A stretch of 64,000 nt of DNA from Paenibacillus spongiae (GTDB lineage Bacteria; Bacillota; Bacilli; Paenibacillales; Paenibacillaceae). Shown here in pieces: positions 1 through 7,212 of the stretch. Under the pieces are notes generated by a model, which was not told where the DNA came from, did no database searches, and saw nothing but the letters and a program-made list of their open reading frames with translations. Within the stretch, counting starts at the first letter, position 1. Each line of letters starts with the position of its first letter. Where the stretch lies: the NCBI RefSeq assembly GCF_024734895.1, contig NZ_CP091430.1, forward strand, positions 1,149,001-1,213,000. The letters are read 5' to 3'. The position numbers were made by a program, and so were the translations under genes.

Positions 1-231
1 AAGGGAAGTTGTTAACATGTGGATATTGCCTTTCTAAAGCCCCTTTATACCCATTTGGTCATTTTGGTCATCGGATTGGTCATGTGAATAGCCAAAAGTA
101 GAGTGAAGTAATGTGATTGAAATGAGGGAAACCCTTGATAAATAAGGGGATAGACTGACATAAAGTGAAGCATAATAAAGCATTAGGACATGGGCGGCAT
201 GATGTAATCACTACATCATAACCCCTATATA
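1..231. other. non-coding left edge with direct repeats
   Basis: No credible gene is visible. The stretch holds three copies of the octamer TTGGTCAT, at 55-62, 64-71 and 76-83, and an 18-bp GroEL-tail-like sequence at 190-207. Its last eight bases before the final A form a perfect inverted repeat with TACATCAT at 212-219 (spacer 5). I read this as the edge of an integrated element. Confidence 0.5.
190..207. repeat. putative attachment site, copy 1 (groEL 3'-end-like)
   Basis: The sequence ATGGGCGGCATGATGTAA is identical to 17706-17723 in the same orientation. Translated, it is M-G-G-M-M-stop, the classic C-terminal tail of bacterial GroEL. No GroEL coding sequence lies upstream here, so the copy looks like a duplicated attachment core. 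A tyrosine-recombinase remnant begins 24 bp to the right, and the overlapping inverted repeat 199-206/212-219 resembles a core-type recombinase site. The attachment role is inferred. Confidence 0.55.
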
Positions 232-396
232 TCAAGGAAAACGGGACCTTTCGAGGTCCCGTTTTTTTATAAAACCCACGAAAAACTCACATTCCTTGCA
301 AGCTGGAGTCTTCAGGATATCCGCGAAGTAGGTGTTTACTTTGTCGACGGCATCTTTTTGCATCTTCTCTGAAACGTGTGTATAAATGTGTAGCGT
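232..396 (-). pseudogene. truncated tyrosine recombinase (phage-type integrase), C-terminal fragment
   Basis: Read on the minus strand from 396, the open frame gives T-L-H-I-Y-T-H-V-S-E-K-M-Q-K-D-A followed by about 37 more residues, ending at TGA 234-232. The I-Y-T-H-V-x-x-x-M-Q pattern with the catalytic tyrosine is typical of the last helix of phage/ICE tyrosine recombinases. The catalytic R, K, H and R residues and everything N-terminal are missing, and the fragment starts exactly at the stop codon of the neighbouring protease gene. It is a deletion remnant, not a working enzyme. The reading frame runs through the hairpin at 242-270. Confidence 0.7.
242..270 (+). terminator. rho-independent terminator
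   Basis: The arms ACGGGACCT and AGGTCCCGT around a TTTCG loop are followed by seven Ts on the + strand; there is an A-run on the other side as well, so it may work both ways. It would end transcription entering from the left and lies within the integrase remnant. Confidence 0.75.
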
Positions 397-1211
397 CAGT
401 GGCGGGGGTAACGGGCCTTCTTAAACGTTCTCCCTTTAGGAATAGAAAGCGATGAATTAGGTTTCCTGTATTGCGGCAGTTTATTTCCTAGTCTTTTCGG
501 CGGCTTCAGCGACCCGGATGGACAAAGCTGGAGCAGGTTGCTGTTTCTGGCTGTTGCGCATTGATTGGCTGTTAGTTGAGTGGATTCAGGAAACGAAATT
601 GGATTCATTAAGTTGCTCCGATTGAGCACATGGGGAAGACCTAATACATGACCTATTTCATGAGCTAGAGTTTGTATTGTTGCACCGTTCGAAACGACGA
701 CGGCTACGCCGTTAGGCGTAAAAAAGGGCGCGCACCCTACCGTAACGCCAGCACCACTGCCGACCAATGGCCCGGCGACATAGTAGATGGCAATATCTCT
801 AGTAAAGCTGCCGGGTCTAAACGCTAACCACGCACGAAAATAAGGATGGAGATCTTCGTATGGAGGACCGCAAAGAAATGCTCCGGGATTCACTATAGGA
901 CCGCCAAGACGCCTAAAAACGGGAGTTCCATTCGCATTGAAAAAACGAAACCTGAAGGTAATCCCGCACCCTCTATATAGGTTAATCAGCGTTCTCAAGT
1001 GCGTAATAAAGGTAGTTTGGGTTAACGTTGATCCTGGCGCAACATATACGGATAATACCAAGCAACGAACAAATTGTTGCGCTGGCGTTACTTTTTTTTG
1101 ACCGCCTGCTTCGCATCCGCAATTCGTGTCCAACCGTTTCCGTGCTGTAGGCATACTTTTTCGACCGCCAACGATCGAGCCAATCCGTTTCTGTTTCAAC
1201 TTATCGATCAT
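396..1211 (-). CDS. metzincin-like zinc metalloprotease domain protein
   Basis: A 271-residue protein. Residues 184-194 read HEIGHVLGLPH, the HExxHxxGxxH zinc site of metzincins, and a NLMNP Met-turn-like segment follows about 10 residues later. It is probably a peptidase of the matrixin/astacin-like class; the substrate is unknown. The ATG at 1211 is preferred to one 39 bases upstream because a GGTGGTGAG ribosome site sits just before it. There is no convincing signal peptide; the N-terminus is basic with a C-G-C cluster and the C-terminus is rich in lysine and arginine. The gene abuts an integrase remnant and may be island cargo. Export by another route, or activity inside the cell, remains open. 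Confidence 0.8.
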   Translation of the reverse strand: MIDKLKQKRIGSIVGGRKSMPTARKRLDTNCGCEAGGQKKVTPAQQFVRCLVLSVYVAPGSTLTQTTFITHLRTLINLYRGCGITFRFRFFNANGTPVFRRLGGPIVNPGAFLCGPPYEDLHPYFRAWLAFRPGSFTRDIAIYYVAGPLVGSGAGVTVGCAPFFTPNGVAVVVSNGATIQTLAHEIGHVLGLPHVLNRSNLMNPISFPESTQLTANQCATARNSNLLQLCPSGSLKPPKRLGNKLPQYRKPNSSLSIPKGRTFKKARYPRH

Positions 1212-1425
1212 TATCTCACCACCTGTAATAAGATGAGATAATATATTCATAGATTCCTAGTGAGGCTTGTACGCTTGTCAGTATCAATAGTAATGAACTG
1301 CCCAATGTTGCCGGCGCGGAACCGAGCCAGCTGTGCCGGAGGAGGTGCCAAAGCCGTACATGCCGGACCAGAGCTATGCCAAATTTATTTCTAATAGCAG
1401 CAAGAAGATGAATGGCATTGCACAT
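1212..1425. other. intergenic region, possibly decayed coding DNA
   Basis: This stretch holds the promoter side of the protease gene. Short open frames exist on both strands (for example 1216-1425 on the minus strand), but none has a ribosome site or recognisable family. Its right half is GC-rich and codon-like in several frames, compatible with a decayed gene; I cannot identify one. Confidence 0.3.
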
Positions 1426-1426
1426 G

Positions 1427-1449
1427 AAAAAACCGGCCTTTCGGCCGGT
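1427..1449 (-). terminator. terminator of the AHSA1/MerR transcript
   Basis: The perfect stem ACCGGCC-TTTC-GGCCGGT at 1432-1449 is followed, reading the minus strand, by a run of six Ts (A-run 1427-1432 on the + strand). It lies just downstream of the minus-strand gene ending at 1482. Confidence 0.8.
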
Positions 1450-1481
1450 CCGCGATCTCGTGGAAAAAGGTACTCAGCTTC

Positions 1482-1952
1482 TCAGACAGACATCTTCTTC
1501 AAACACGCTTCGAGCCGGTCAAGATTTTGCTCGTTGGCTGGAACTGCGATTTTCTTGATGGCATTGAATACGGCAGCGTTTTCGAAAAGCTGGCGCCAAG
1601 TCAGTCTGGTTTTGCCGCCAAGATCCTCGAAGGTTGCCGTGAGCTGATAATGGGGTGCGCAAAGATGCCGCAGCACGATCCGTTCAGGCCCAATTTCGAC
1701 AAATTCGCTTTTATTGGGATAATCGACTCCGTTCGGTCCGTGCATCACAAACTCCCATATCCCTCCCGGCCTGAAATCAAATTCGTGAAAAGTGTTCGTA
1801 AACCCGTTCGGACCCCACCACTGCGCTAAATGCTCTGGTTTTGACCAGGCTTCGTAAACGAGAGCAGGGGATGCATTCACCACCCGCGTTGTTACCAATT
1901 CGTATTCTTCCGCTGCGCTGATTTCGTTATTTGCCGCACGGTTTTCTGTCAT
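1482..1952 (-). CDS. SRPBCC / AHSA1 family protein
   Basis: A 156-residue protein of the START-like AHSA1 (CalC) family. Typical signatures are the early segment with PALVYEAWSKPEHLAQWWGP, then F-x-F-R-P-G-G-x-W and a C-terminal long helix. These small cytosolic proteins form a helix-grip cavity that binds hydrophobic ligands; the ligand here is unknown. The ATG at 1952 is preceded by GAGGAGG. The gene starts 30 bases after the broken MerR gene on the same strand, so the two were probably co-transcribed as a regulator-effector pair. A terminator follows. The length is normal for the family and no defect is seen. Confidence 0.88.
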   Translation of the reverse strand: MTENRAANNEISAAEEYELVTTRVVNASPALVYEAWSKPEHLAQWWGPNGFTNTFHEFDFRPGGIWEFVMHGPNGVDYPNKSEFVEIGPERIVLRHLCAPHYQLTATFEDLGGKTRLTWRQLFENAAVFNAIKKIAVPANEQNLDRLEACLKKMSV

Positions 1953-1982
1953 GTCCGTTCCTCCTCTGCATGTTAAAGCAGT

Positions 1983-2382
1983 TTAGGCGATCTCCAGCTG
2001 CACACCCAGCTTGTCCAGCATCTCCTTGGTGCCGTGCTCGCGCTGAGCCGGCGTATCGCGGCCGTCCAGGAAGACGCCTTGCTCGGTGAAAATCAGCTTT
2101 GTGCCTCCGCCCTTCATCATTTCCAATAATTTTGTAAACTCTTCGATCGTCACGGGTTGTTTCAAATGCATCAGCCTGGAAATGTATTCCAATTCGTCCA
2201 AAAGCTTCTGCTGCATCAGGATCGTTTCGTTCAAACGGGCGATTTGCAGCGACACGATTTCCAGCGGACTGAAGTGCCCGCGTCGACGGAGAAAACAGGC
2301 CGATCTAATCGTAAAGCCTCAACGTTCGTATCGTGAGTCCCGTAAGCTTAGCAAGCTCTCCCACCTTCCAAAGCCGCTTCAT
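1983..2382 (-). pseudogene. MerR family transcriptional regulator, disrupted
   Basis: From ATG 2382 (ribosome site AGAGGTG) the frame reads M-K-R-L-W-K-V-G-E-L-A-K-L-T-G-L-T-I-R-T-L-R-L-Y-D, a typical MerR winged-helix start, then meets TAG at the position where family members carry Q or E before I-G-L-F-S-P. After S-P-S-T the sequence jumps by one base into another frame that carries G-H-F-S-P-L-E-I-V and a C-terminal helix (L-N-E-T-I-L-M-Q-Q-K-L-L). That jump lacks the roughly 35-residue second half of the DNA-binding domain. Two independent lesions, a nonsense codon and a frameshifting deletion, make it a pseudogene. The last 90 codons remain open (1983-2255) but lack a DNA-binding domain. 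Confidence 0.8.
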
Positions 2383-2435
2383 AATCACCTCTTTGTGGCT
2401 GCGCATCTGTTTACCGGTAACTATATTTTAAAACA

Positions 2436-2454
2436 TGACGTTACGTTACGTGCA
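2436..2454 (-). promoter_or_regulatory. candidate MerR operator/promoter
   Basis: Upstream of the MerR pseudogene lies TGACGTTACGTTACGTGCA, with repeated CGTTACG units like those found between the widely spaced -35 and -10 boxes of MerR-controlled promoters. Assignment is by position and similarity only. Confidence 0.35.
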
Positions 2455-2648
2455 AGTGTTAAAATGCAGTTGCCCTCCAGCAACTCGTTGAATATTCCAG
2501 CGAGATTCAAGCGGGGTTAAATTGTAGACGTAAAGCTGGACGGTGGTTTACAATACTTTAAAACAAATAAATTGAAAAGCTCTCTATAATTAACGTATTA
2601 AAATTAACGTAGATACTTCCTTCTGGCGGAAAACGGCAGCATTGTTCG

Positions 2649-5036
2649 GTGGGAATGGGGGAAATGACTGTGGGGAAATTAGTGGGGTTTATCGGAAATC
2701 TAAAATGGACGAACCGGTTTTATCATTATTTACTCTCCTATATATTGATTGTCGTAACCATTCTTGTAATTGTCGGGGGCGCGGTATATAAATCTTTTTT
2801 TGCTACGTTAAGCAATGAAATCGAAACGTCCACGGTTACAACGATGAGTAAAATTAAAGACGATATGGACACAAGAATTAGCGAAATGAACCGGATGGCT
2901 GAGCAAATCGCCTCCGAGTCTTCATTATCTCCTTTTATGGTTTCGGAGGATGGGTATTCATCGTACAGAACGGTGAAAGAATTGAAAAAATATCAAAAAA
3001 CCAATATGTTTATCGGTGACATCGTTTTATATTATCCTTGCCCGTCCTGCACAACAATGTACGCAGCGAGCGGAACTTACGATACGAATAACTTTTTTAA
3101 CTCCATTTATAACTACGAGCACTGGAGTTTAAAGAGTTTTTTAAATGCATTGCCCACCATGGATTCGCCTGTTATGCGGCCGTTAGAGCGGGTTAGTGTT
3201 AGCGGAACGTCCACGAATATATCTACTTATGTTTATCCTATTTCATCTAATTCGGCAAAACCGTATGGCGCTGTCTTCTTCTTCATTGAGGAACGGACAA
3301 TAAACCATTTAATTCAAAATGTATTGGGTCATAATCGAGGGTTCGTATATATTATGAACGGCCGCGATATCATTGCGCATCATTCGAATGGTGATAGCGA
3401 GCAAAACGAGGCGCATGTCCGGAAATGGATCGAATCGCAAACGGAACCGGCTCTCGTGAGTGAAGCGAAAATTAATCATAATCCGTATACCGTCATTCAT
3501 GTGAAATCCGACTTTAACGGATGGTCTTATGTCACCGTATTGCCGCGAGAGCAAGTAATGAACAAAGTCGATCAAAGCAGAGAATTATTCAATTGGACAA
3601 TAGCCGCTGTATTTATACTGGGATTATTGATGGCCGTATCCTTCTCGGAAAGAAATTACAGGCCGCTTAGAAAGTTGATCGCGTCTATAAGTCACGGTCC
3701 GCGTACCTCGTTAACGGTTTTATCGAAAAAAACAAATGAACTCGATATGATAACGGATTATGTATCGGAAATAAGCAAAGAATGTGAAGGTTTAACGCAT
3801 AAGCTGCAAAGCCAGTCAAGCATCGTCAAAGAACAATCCCTGCTTAAGCTGGTCAAGGGCAGAGCTAATGAAAAGGAGCAGCCGGATACGGCGACGGCCA
3901 TATCGAGCCTGCAGCTGGATAAATCGCATTTTGTCGTCCTGTTATTTTGGATCGATAACTACAATCAATTCAGTCAAGAATATCCCAAATCCATGCAAGA
4001 GATATTAAAATATAGTTTAATCAAGGTTACGGAAGAGTTGTCTTCAGAGCTAGGGAACGGGTTAGGAGCGGAATTGACGGATGATCGGGCAATCGTCATT
4101 TTGCTGAATATGAACGAAGAGGAAGCTAAGCTCGAGCATATTGCAAGTTTGGCGGATAAAGTCAAACAGTTCTTTAAACAAGATTTCCATATGACGCTGA
4201 CCGTTGGCATCGGAGATATTTGTACCGATTTTTCGATGATTCATCACTCTTTTTTACAGGCCAAACAGGCGATGCGTTATCGTTTTATTAGGGGAAGAGA
4301 CCAGGTCATTTGCTACAGCGAGCTGCAAAACGCCAAGAAAAGCGAAGCCTGGTATCCCCTCGAGCTGGAAATTCAGCTGCTGAAGGCAATCAAGCAAGGA
4401 AACGACGGAGCAATACAGAAACTAATAAGAAGCACGATGGACAACATCCTTACCAGGCAAATGTCGCTTGAGGCTGTAGAGTTTATTTGTTTTAACATTG
4501 GCAATACGATGATGAAGGCTCTAATGGAATTGAATATCGAAACCGATCAAGGGATTGAACAATTGTTGGAAGATCTATACGTACCGCGTTTTGAAACCAT
4601 AGAAGAACTGGAAAGCTTTATTATCGATTTCTGCCGTAATGTATGCGATCGCATTATATATCAGAAGGAAAGCAAAAATTTTGTCCTGCTTGAAAACATC
4701 AAAGCCTATATTAACGACAATTTCCGGGACAATACGATTGATTTGAACAGGATAGCCGATACGTTCGGAATTTCCGCTTCATACGCTACCCGATTTTTTA
4801 AAGATCATACGGATTATACAATCATGCGTTATATTGATCAGCTAAGAATGGATGTATCCAAACAATTAATCGGAACGACTGATTTGACGTTAAAGGAAAT
4901 TATGGTTGAAGTAGGTTATGTCGATTCAACCAATTTCATTAGAAAGTTTAAAAAAATCGAAGGCATTACGCCGATGGAGTATAGAAAGATTATCAAAGGC
5001 AGCTCGTCGGAGGCGGAATCCGCAATCATAGTTTGA
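2649..5036 (+). CDS. membrane-anchored AraC family regulator of ABC cluster 1
   Basis: A 795-residue one-piece sensor-regulator. A transmembrane helix near residues 25-50 and another near 313-332 (WTIAAVFILGLLMAVSF) flank an extracytoplasmic sensor of about 260 residues. The cytoplasmic half contains a degenerate nucleotide-cyclase-like linker and ends in a double helix-turn-helix AraC domain (about 690-780), with motifs such as IADTFGISASYATRFFKDH and EVGYVDSTNFIRKFKK. Proteins of this build usually activate the sugar transporter encoded beside them. The start is uncertain: GTG 2649, ATG 2655 and ATG 2664 all lie close to G-rich ribosome sites. A terminator separates it from the permease genes, so it probably acts on the 5077-5338 region. 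Confidence 0.9.
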   Translation: MGMGEMTVGKLVGFIGNLKWTNRFYHYLLSYILIVVTILVIVGGAVYKSFFATLSNEIETSTVTTMSKIKDDMDTRISEMNRMAEQIASESSLSPFMVSEDGYSSYRTVKELKKYQKTNMFIGDIVLYYPCPSCTTMYAASGTYDTNNFFNSIYNYEHWSLKSFLNALPTMDSPVMRPLERVSVSGTSTNISTYVYPISSNSAKPYGAVFFFIEERTINHLIQNVLGHNRGFVYIMNGRDIIAHHSNGDSEQNEAHVRKWIESQTEPALVSEAKINHNPYTVIHVKSDFNGWSYVTVLPREQVMNKVDQSRELFNWTIAAVFILGLLMAVSFSERNYRPLRKLIASISHGPRTSLTVLSKKTNELDMITDYVSEISKECEGLTHKLQSQSSIVKEQSLLKLVKGRANEKEQPDTATAISSLQLDKSHFVVLLFWIDNYNQFSQEYPKSMQEILKYSLIKVTEELSSELGNGLGAELTDDRAIVILLNMNEEEAKLEHIASLADKVKQFFKQDFHMTLTVGIGDICTDFSMIHHSFLQAKQAMRYRFIRGRDQVICYSELQNAKKSEAWYPLELEIQLLKAIKQGNDGAIQKLIRSTMDNILTRQMSLEAVEFICFNIGNTMMKALMELNIETDQGIEQLLEDLYVPRFETIEELESFIIDFCRNVCDRIIYQKESKNFVLLENIKAYINDNFRDNTIDLNRIADTFGISASYATRFFKDHTDYTIMRYIDQLRMDVSKQLIGTTDLTLKEIMVEVGYVDSTNFIRKFKKIEGITPMEYRKIIKGSSSEAESAIIV

Positions 5037-5046
5037 ACGGTATTTG

Positions 5047-5076
5047 AGGGGCTGGAGAAATCCGGTCCTATTTTTT
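5047..5076 (+). terminator. terminator after the AraC regulator
   Basis: A stem of nine pairs with one bulged G, closed by a GAAA tetraloop (AGGGGCTGGA-GAAA-TCCGGTCCT), is followed by ATTTTTTATTT. Confidence 0.7.
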
Positions 5077-5338
5077 ATTTCGTGCTCGGAAACGCATGGG
5101 TCATGCATGTTTGTAAAAATAAGCTGATGAATAAAAGAATTGCCGATTGTAATTTTCAAATAGACGATGATGATTGCAAATGCTTACTTTATGCGGGCAG
5201 TTCCGTACCCTATCATGCTGCTGTAAAAAAAAGCCGATGAACGAAATCTCTGCCGATGGCGGAAATTTGTATGAACGATTACTGTGGATATCAGGAACGT
5301 TCCAATAGTCAAGAAACAGGGAAGGTGTTTGCATATCG
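5077..5338. promoter_or_regulatory. upstream region of ABC cluster 1 structural genes
   Basis: About 260 AT-rich bases between the terminator and the first permease start. No gene is visible on either strand. It should contain the promoter and AraC binding site for 5339-8805; I could not single out clear -35/-10 boxes. Confidence 0.4.
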
Positions 5339-6283
5339 ATGAAAGCATTGCCTGCAAGCGAGATTTCGAATCCAAACCATCGAAGAGTGTGGAAATCGGT
5401 TCTTAAAAACTGGCGGTTATATGTCATGCTCGCCCCAGTCATCCTTTATTTTCTCGTTTTCCATTATTGGCCGATGTATGGCGTTCAACTTGCGTTCAAA
5501 GATTTTATCGCGACGAATGGCATATTCGGAAGCCCGTGGGTTGGATTCAAGCACTTCGAACGTTTTTTTGACAGTTATTATTTCTGGCGGCTAATTAAAA
5601 ACACGCTAAGCATCGGCTTGTATGAACTCGCGGTCGGATTTCCGATCCCAATCATTCTGGCGCTTATGATCAATGAAGTGAGACATAAGTTTTATAAGCG
5701 GCTCATCCAGACCGTCACTTATATGCCTCATTTCTTATCGACTGTCGTTCTGGTCGGCATGATCATGATCTTCTTGGCTCCGGAAACGGGGATCGTCAAT
5801 CAGGTCATCAAGCTATTCGGCGGAGAGCCGATCAGGTTTATGACGGAACCGGAATGGTTCAAATCGATCTTCGTCATGTCGGGCGTTTGGCAGCATATGG
5901 GTTGGAGCTCGATCATTTATTTGGCCGCCTTAAGCGGAATCGATCCTCAGCTGCACGAAGCGGCCAGAGTCGACGGGGCTTCCAGACTGCAAAGAATATG
6001 GCATATCAATATTCCCGGCATCATGCCGACCATCGTTATTCTGCTCATCTTAAAAGCGGGCTCCATATTGGGAGTTGGATTTGAAAAGGTATTTTTGATG
6101 CAAAATAGTTTGAATATGGAAAGTTCCGACGTGATCTCCACTTTCGTTTATCGCAGCGGAATGTTGGAAGCCCAGTACAGCTTCGCAACGGCTGTCGACT
6201 TGTTTAATTCCGTTATCAATTTTATTTTGCTGGTAACGGTCAACTTCATTGCCAGAAGAGCCGGAGGGAGCAGTTTATGGTAA
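5339..6283 (+). CDS. CUT1 carbohydrate ABC permease, LplB type
   Basis: A 314-residue inner-membrane subunit of a sugar ABC importer. The N-terminus is short and basic, followed by a first transmembrane helix with P-V-I-L-Y-F-L-V-F-H-Y-W-P-M-Y-G, which is typical of LplB-like permeases. The EAA loop that docks the ATPase is seen near residues 210-225 (E-A-A-R-V-D-G-A). Six membrane segments are expected. Its last codons overlap the start of the next permease by seven bases (ATGGTAA), a sign of translational coupling. The partner binding protein is encoded third. The substrate cannot be told from sequence; LplB/YtcP-type systems usually take up plant polysaccharide oligomers. Confidence 0.93.
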   Translation: MKALPASEISNPNHRRVWKSVLKNWRLYVMLAPVILYFLVFHYWPMYGVQLAFKDFIATNGIFGSPWVGFKHFERFFDSYYFWRLIKNTLSIGLYELAVGFPIPIILALMINEVRHKFYKRLIQTVTYMPHFLSTVVLVGMIMIFLAPETGIVNQVIKLFGGEPIRFMTEPEWFKSIFVMSGVWQHMGWSSIIYLAALSGIDPQLHEAARVDGASRLQRIWHINIPGIMPTIVILLILKAGSILGVGFEKVFLMQNSLNMESSDVISTFVYRSGMLEAQYSFATAVDLFNSVINFILLVTVNFIARRAGGSSLW

Positions 6284-7179
6284 GCGATGCGGATGCAGTA
6301 ACGCGTCAGACTAGAGGGGATCGCGTGTTTGAATGGATGAACTATGCGCTGCTTACCATCATCCTTCTTCTAATCCTATACCCTCTCCTATTCGTAGCAA
6401 GCGCATCGGTCAGCGATCCGCAAGCGGTCAACAGCGGGAACATGTGGCTGTGGCCGAAGGATATCACGTTCCTGGGGTATGAAAAAATATTTCAGAACAA
6501 AGAGATTTTAACCGGGTATCTTAACACGATCATGTATACCGTTCTAGGTACGTCGATCAATCTCGTCATGACGATTCTCGCGGCATTTCCTTTATCGCGA
6601 AGAGACTTGGCGGGAAGAAATGCCATCATGGCCATGTTCGTCTTTACCATGTTCTTCAGCGGCGGACTGATTCCAAGTTATATGCTGGTCAAAAATCTCG
6701 GCATGTTAAACACGGTATGGGCGCTGGTCATTCCGGGCGCGGTATCGGTTTGGAACATTATCATTATGCGCACCTTTTTTCAGCAAAGCATTCCGTCCGA
6801 GATCCATGAGGCGGCGGCGATCGACGGCAGCTCCGATTTCCATTTGCTTCTGAAGATCATATTGCCGCTGTCGATGCCGATCCTTGCCGTCATGACGTTG
6901 TTTTACAGCGTCGGTCATTGGAATTCGTTTTTCAACGCACTCATTTATTTGACCGATCGGGACCGGTTCCCGCTTCAGTTAATATTAAGAGAAATTTTGA
7001 TCCAGAATCAAATGGAGCAAATGTCGGAAAGCGCGGATGCGTTGACAGATCAGATTTTATACGCGCAAACGATCAAATATGCCGTCATTATCGTTGCGAA
7101 CCTGCCGGTTCTGATGCTTTATCCGTTTTTGCAAAAATATTTTACCAAGGGAATCATGATAGGTGCTATTAAAGGGTAA
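6277..7179 (+). CDS. CUT1 carbohydrate ABC permease, YtcP type
   Basis: A 300-residue second permease half. The EAA loop E-A-A-A-I-D-G-S lies about two thirds along, and the C-terminus ends F-T-K-G-I-M-I-G-A-I-K-G, the usual end of YtcP/MalG-class permeases. It forms the transmembrane channel with the preceding subunit. The start ATG 6277 overlaps the previous stop codon. No ATPase gene follows, so a shared ATPase elsewhere must energise the transporter. Confidence 0.93.
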   Translation: MVSDADAVTRQTRGDRVFEWMNYALLTIILLLILYPLLFVASASVSDPQAVNSGNMWLWPKDITFLGYEKIFQNKEILTGYLNTIMYTVLGTSINLVMTILAAFPLSRRDLAGRNAIMAMFVFTMFFSGGLIPSYMLVKNLGMLNTVWALVIPGAVSVWNIIIMRTFFQQSIPSEIHEAAAIDGSSDFHLLLKIILPLSMPILAVMTLFYSVGHWNSFFNALIYLTDRDRFPLQLILREILIQNQMEQMSESADALTDQILYAQTIKYAVIIVANLPVLMLYPFLQKYFTKGIMIGAIKG

Positions 7180-7212
7180 GACGAGTCGTTACCAATCCCA
7201 GGAGGATCTACA

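Noticed and set aside
190-207. Real groEL gene end at the left edge
   Set aside because: The M-G-G-M-M-stop reading is not preceded by GroEL coding sequence, so the gene itself is not present here.
1216-1425. 69-codon minus-strand open frame before the protease gene
   Set aside because: No ribosome site and no recognisable family; it lies in GC-rich DNA open in several frames.
2086-2520. + strand open frame over the MerR pseudogene
   Set aside because: It is the complement of the decayed MerR gene, lacks a ribosome site and is rich in serine and cysteine as antisense frames often are.
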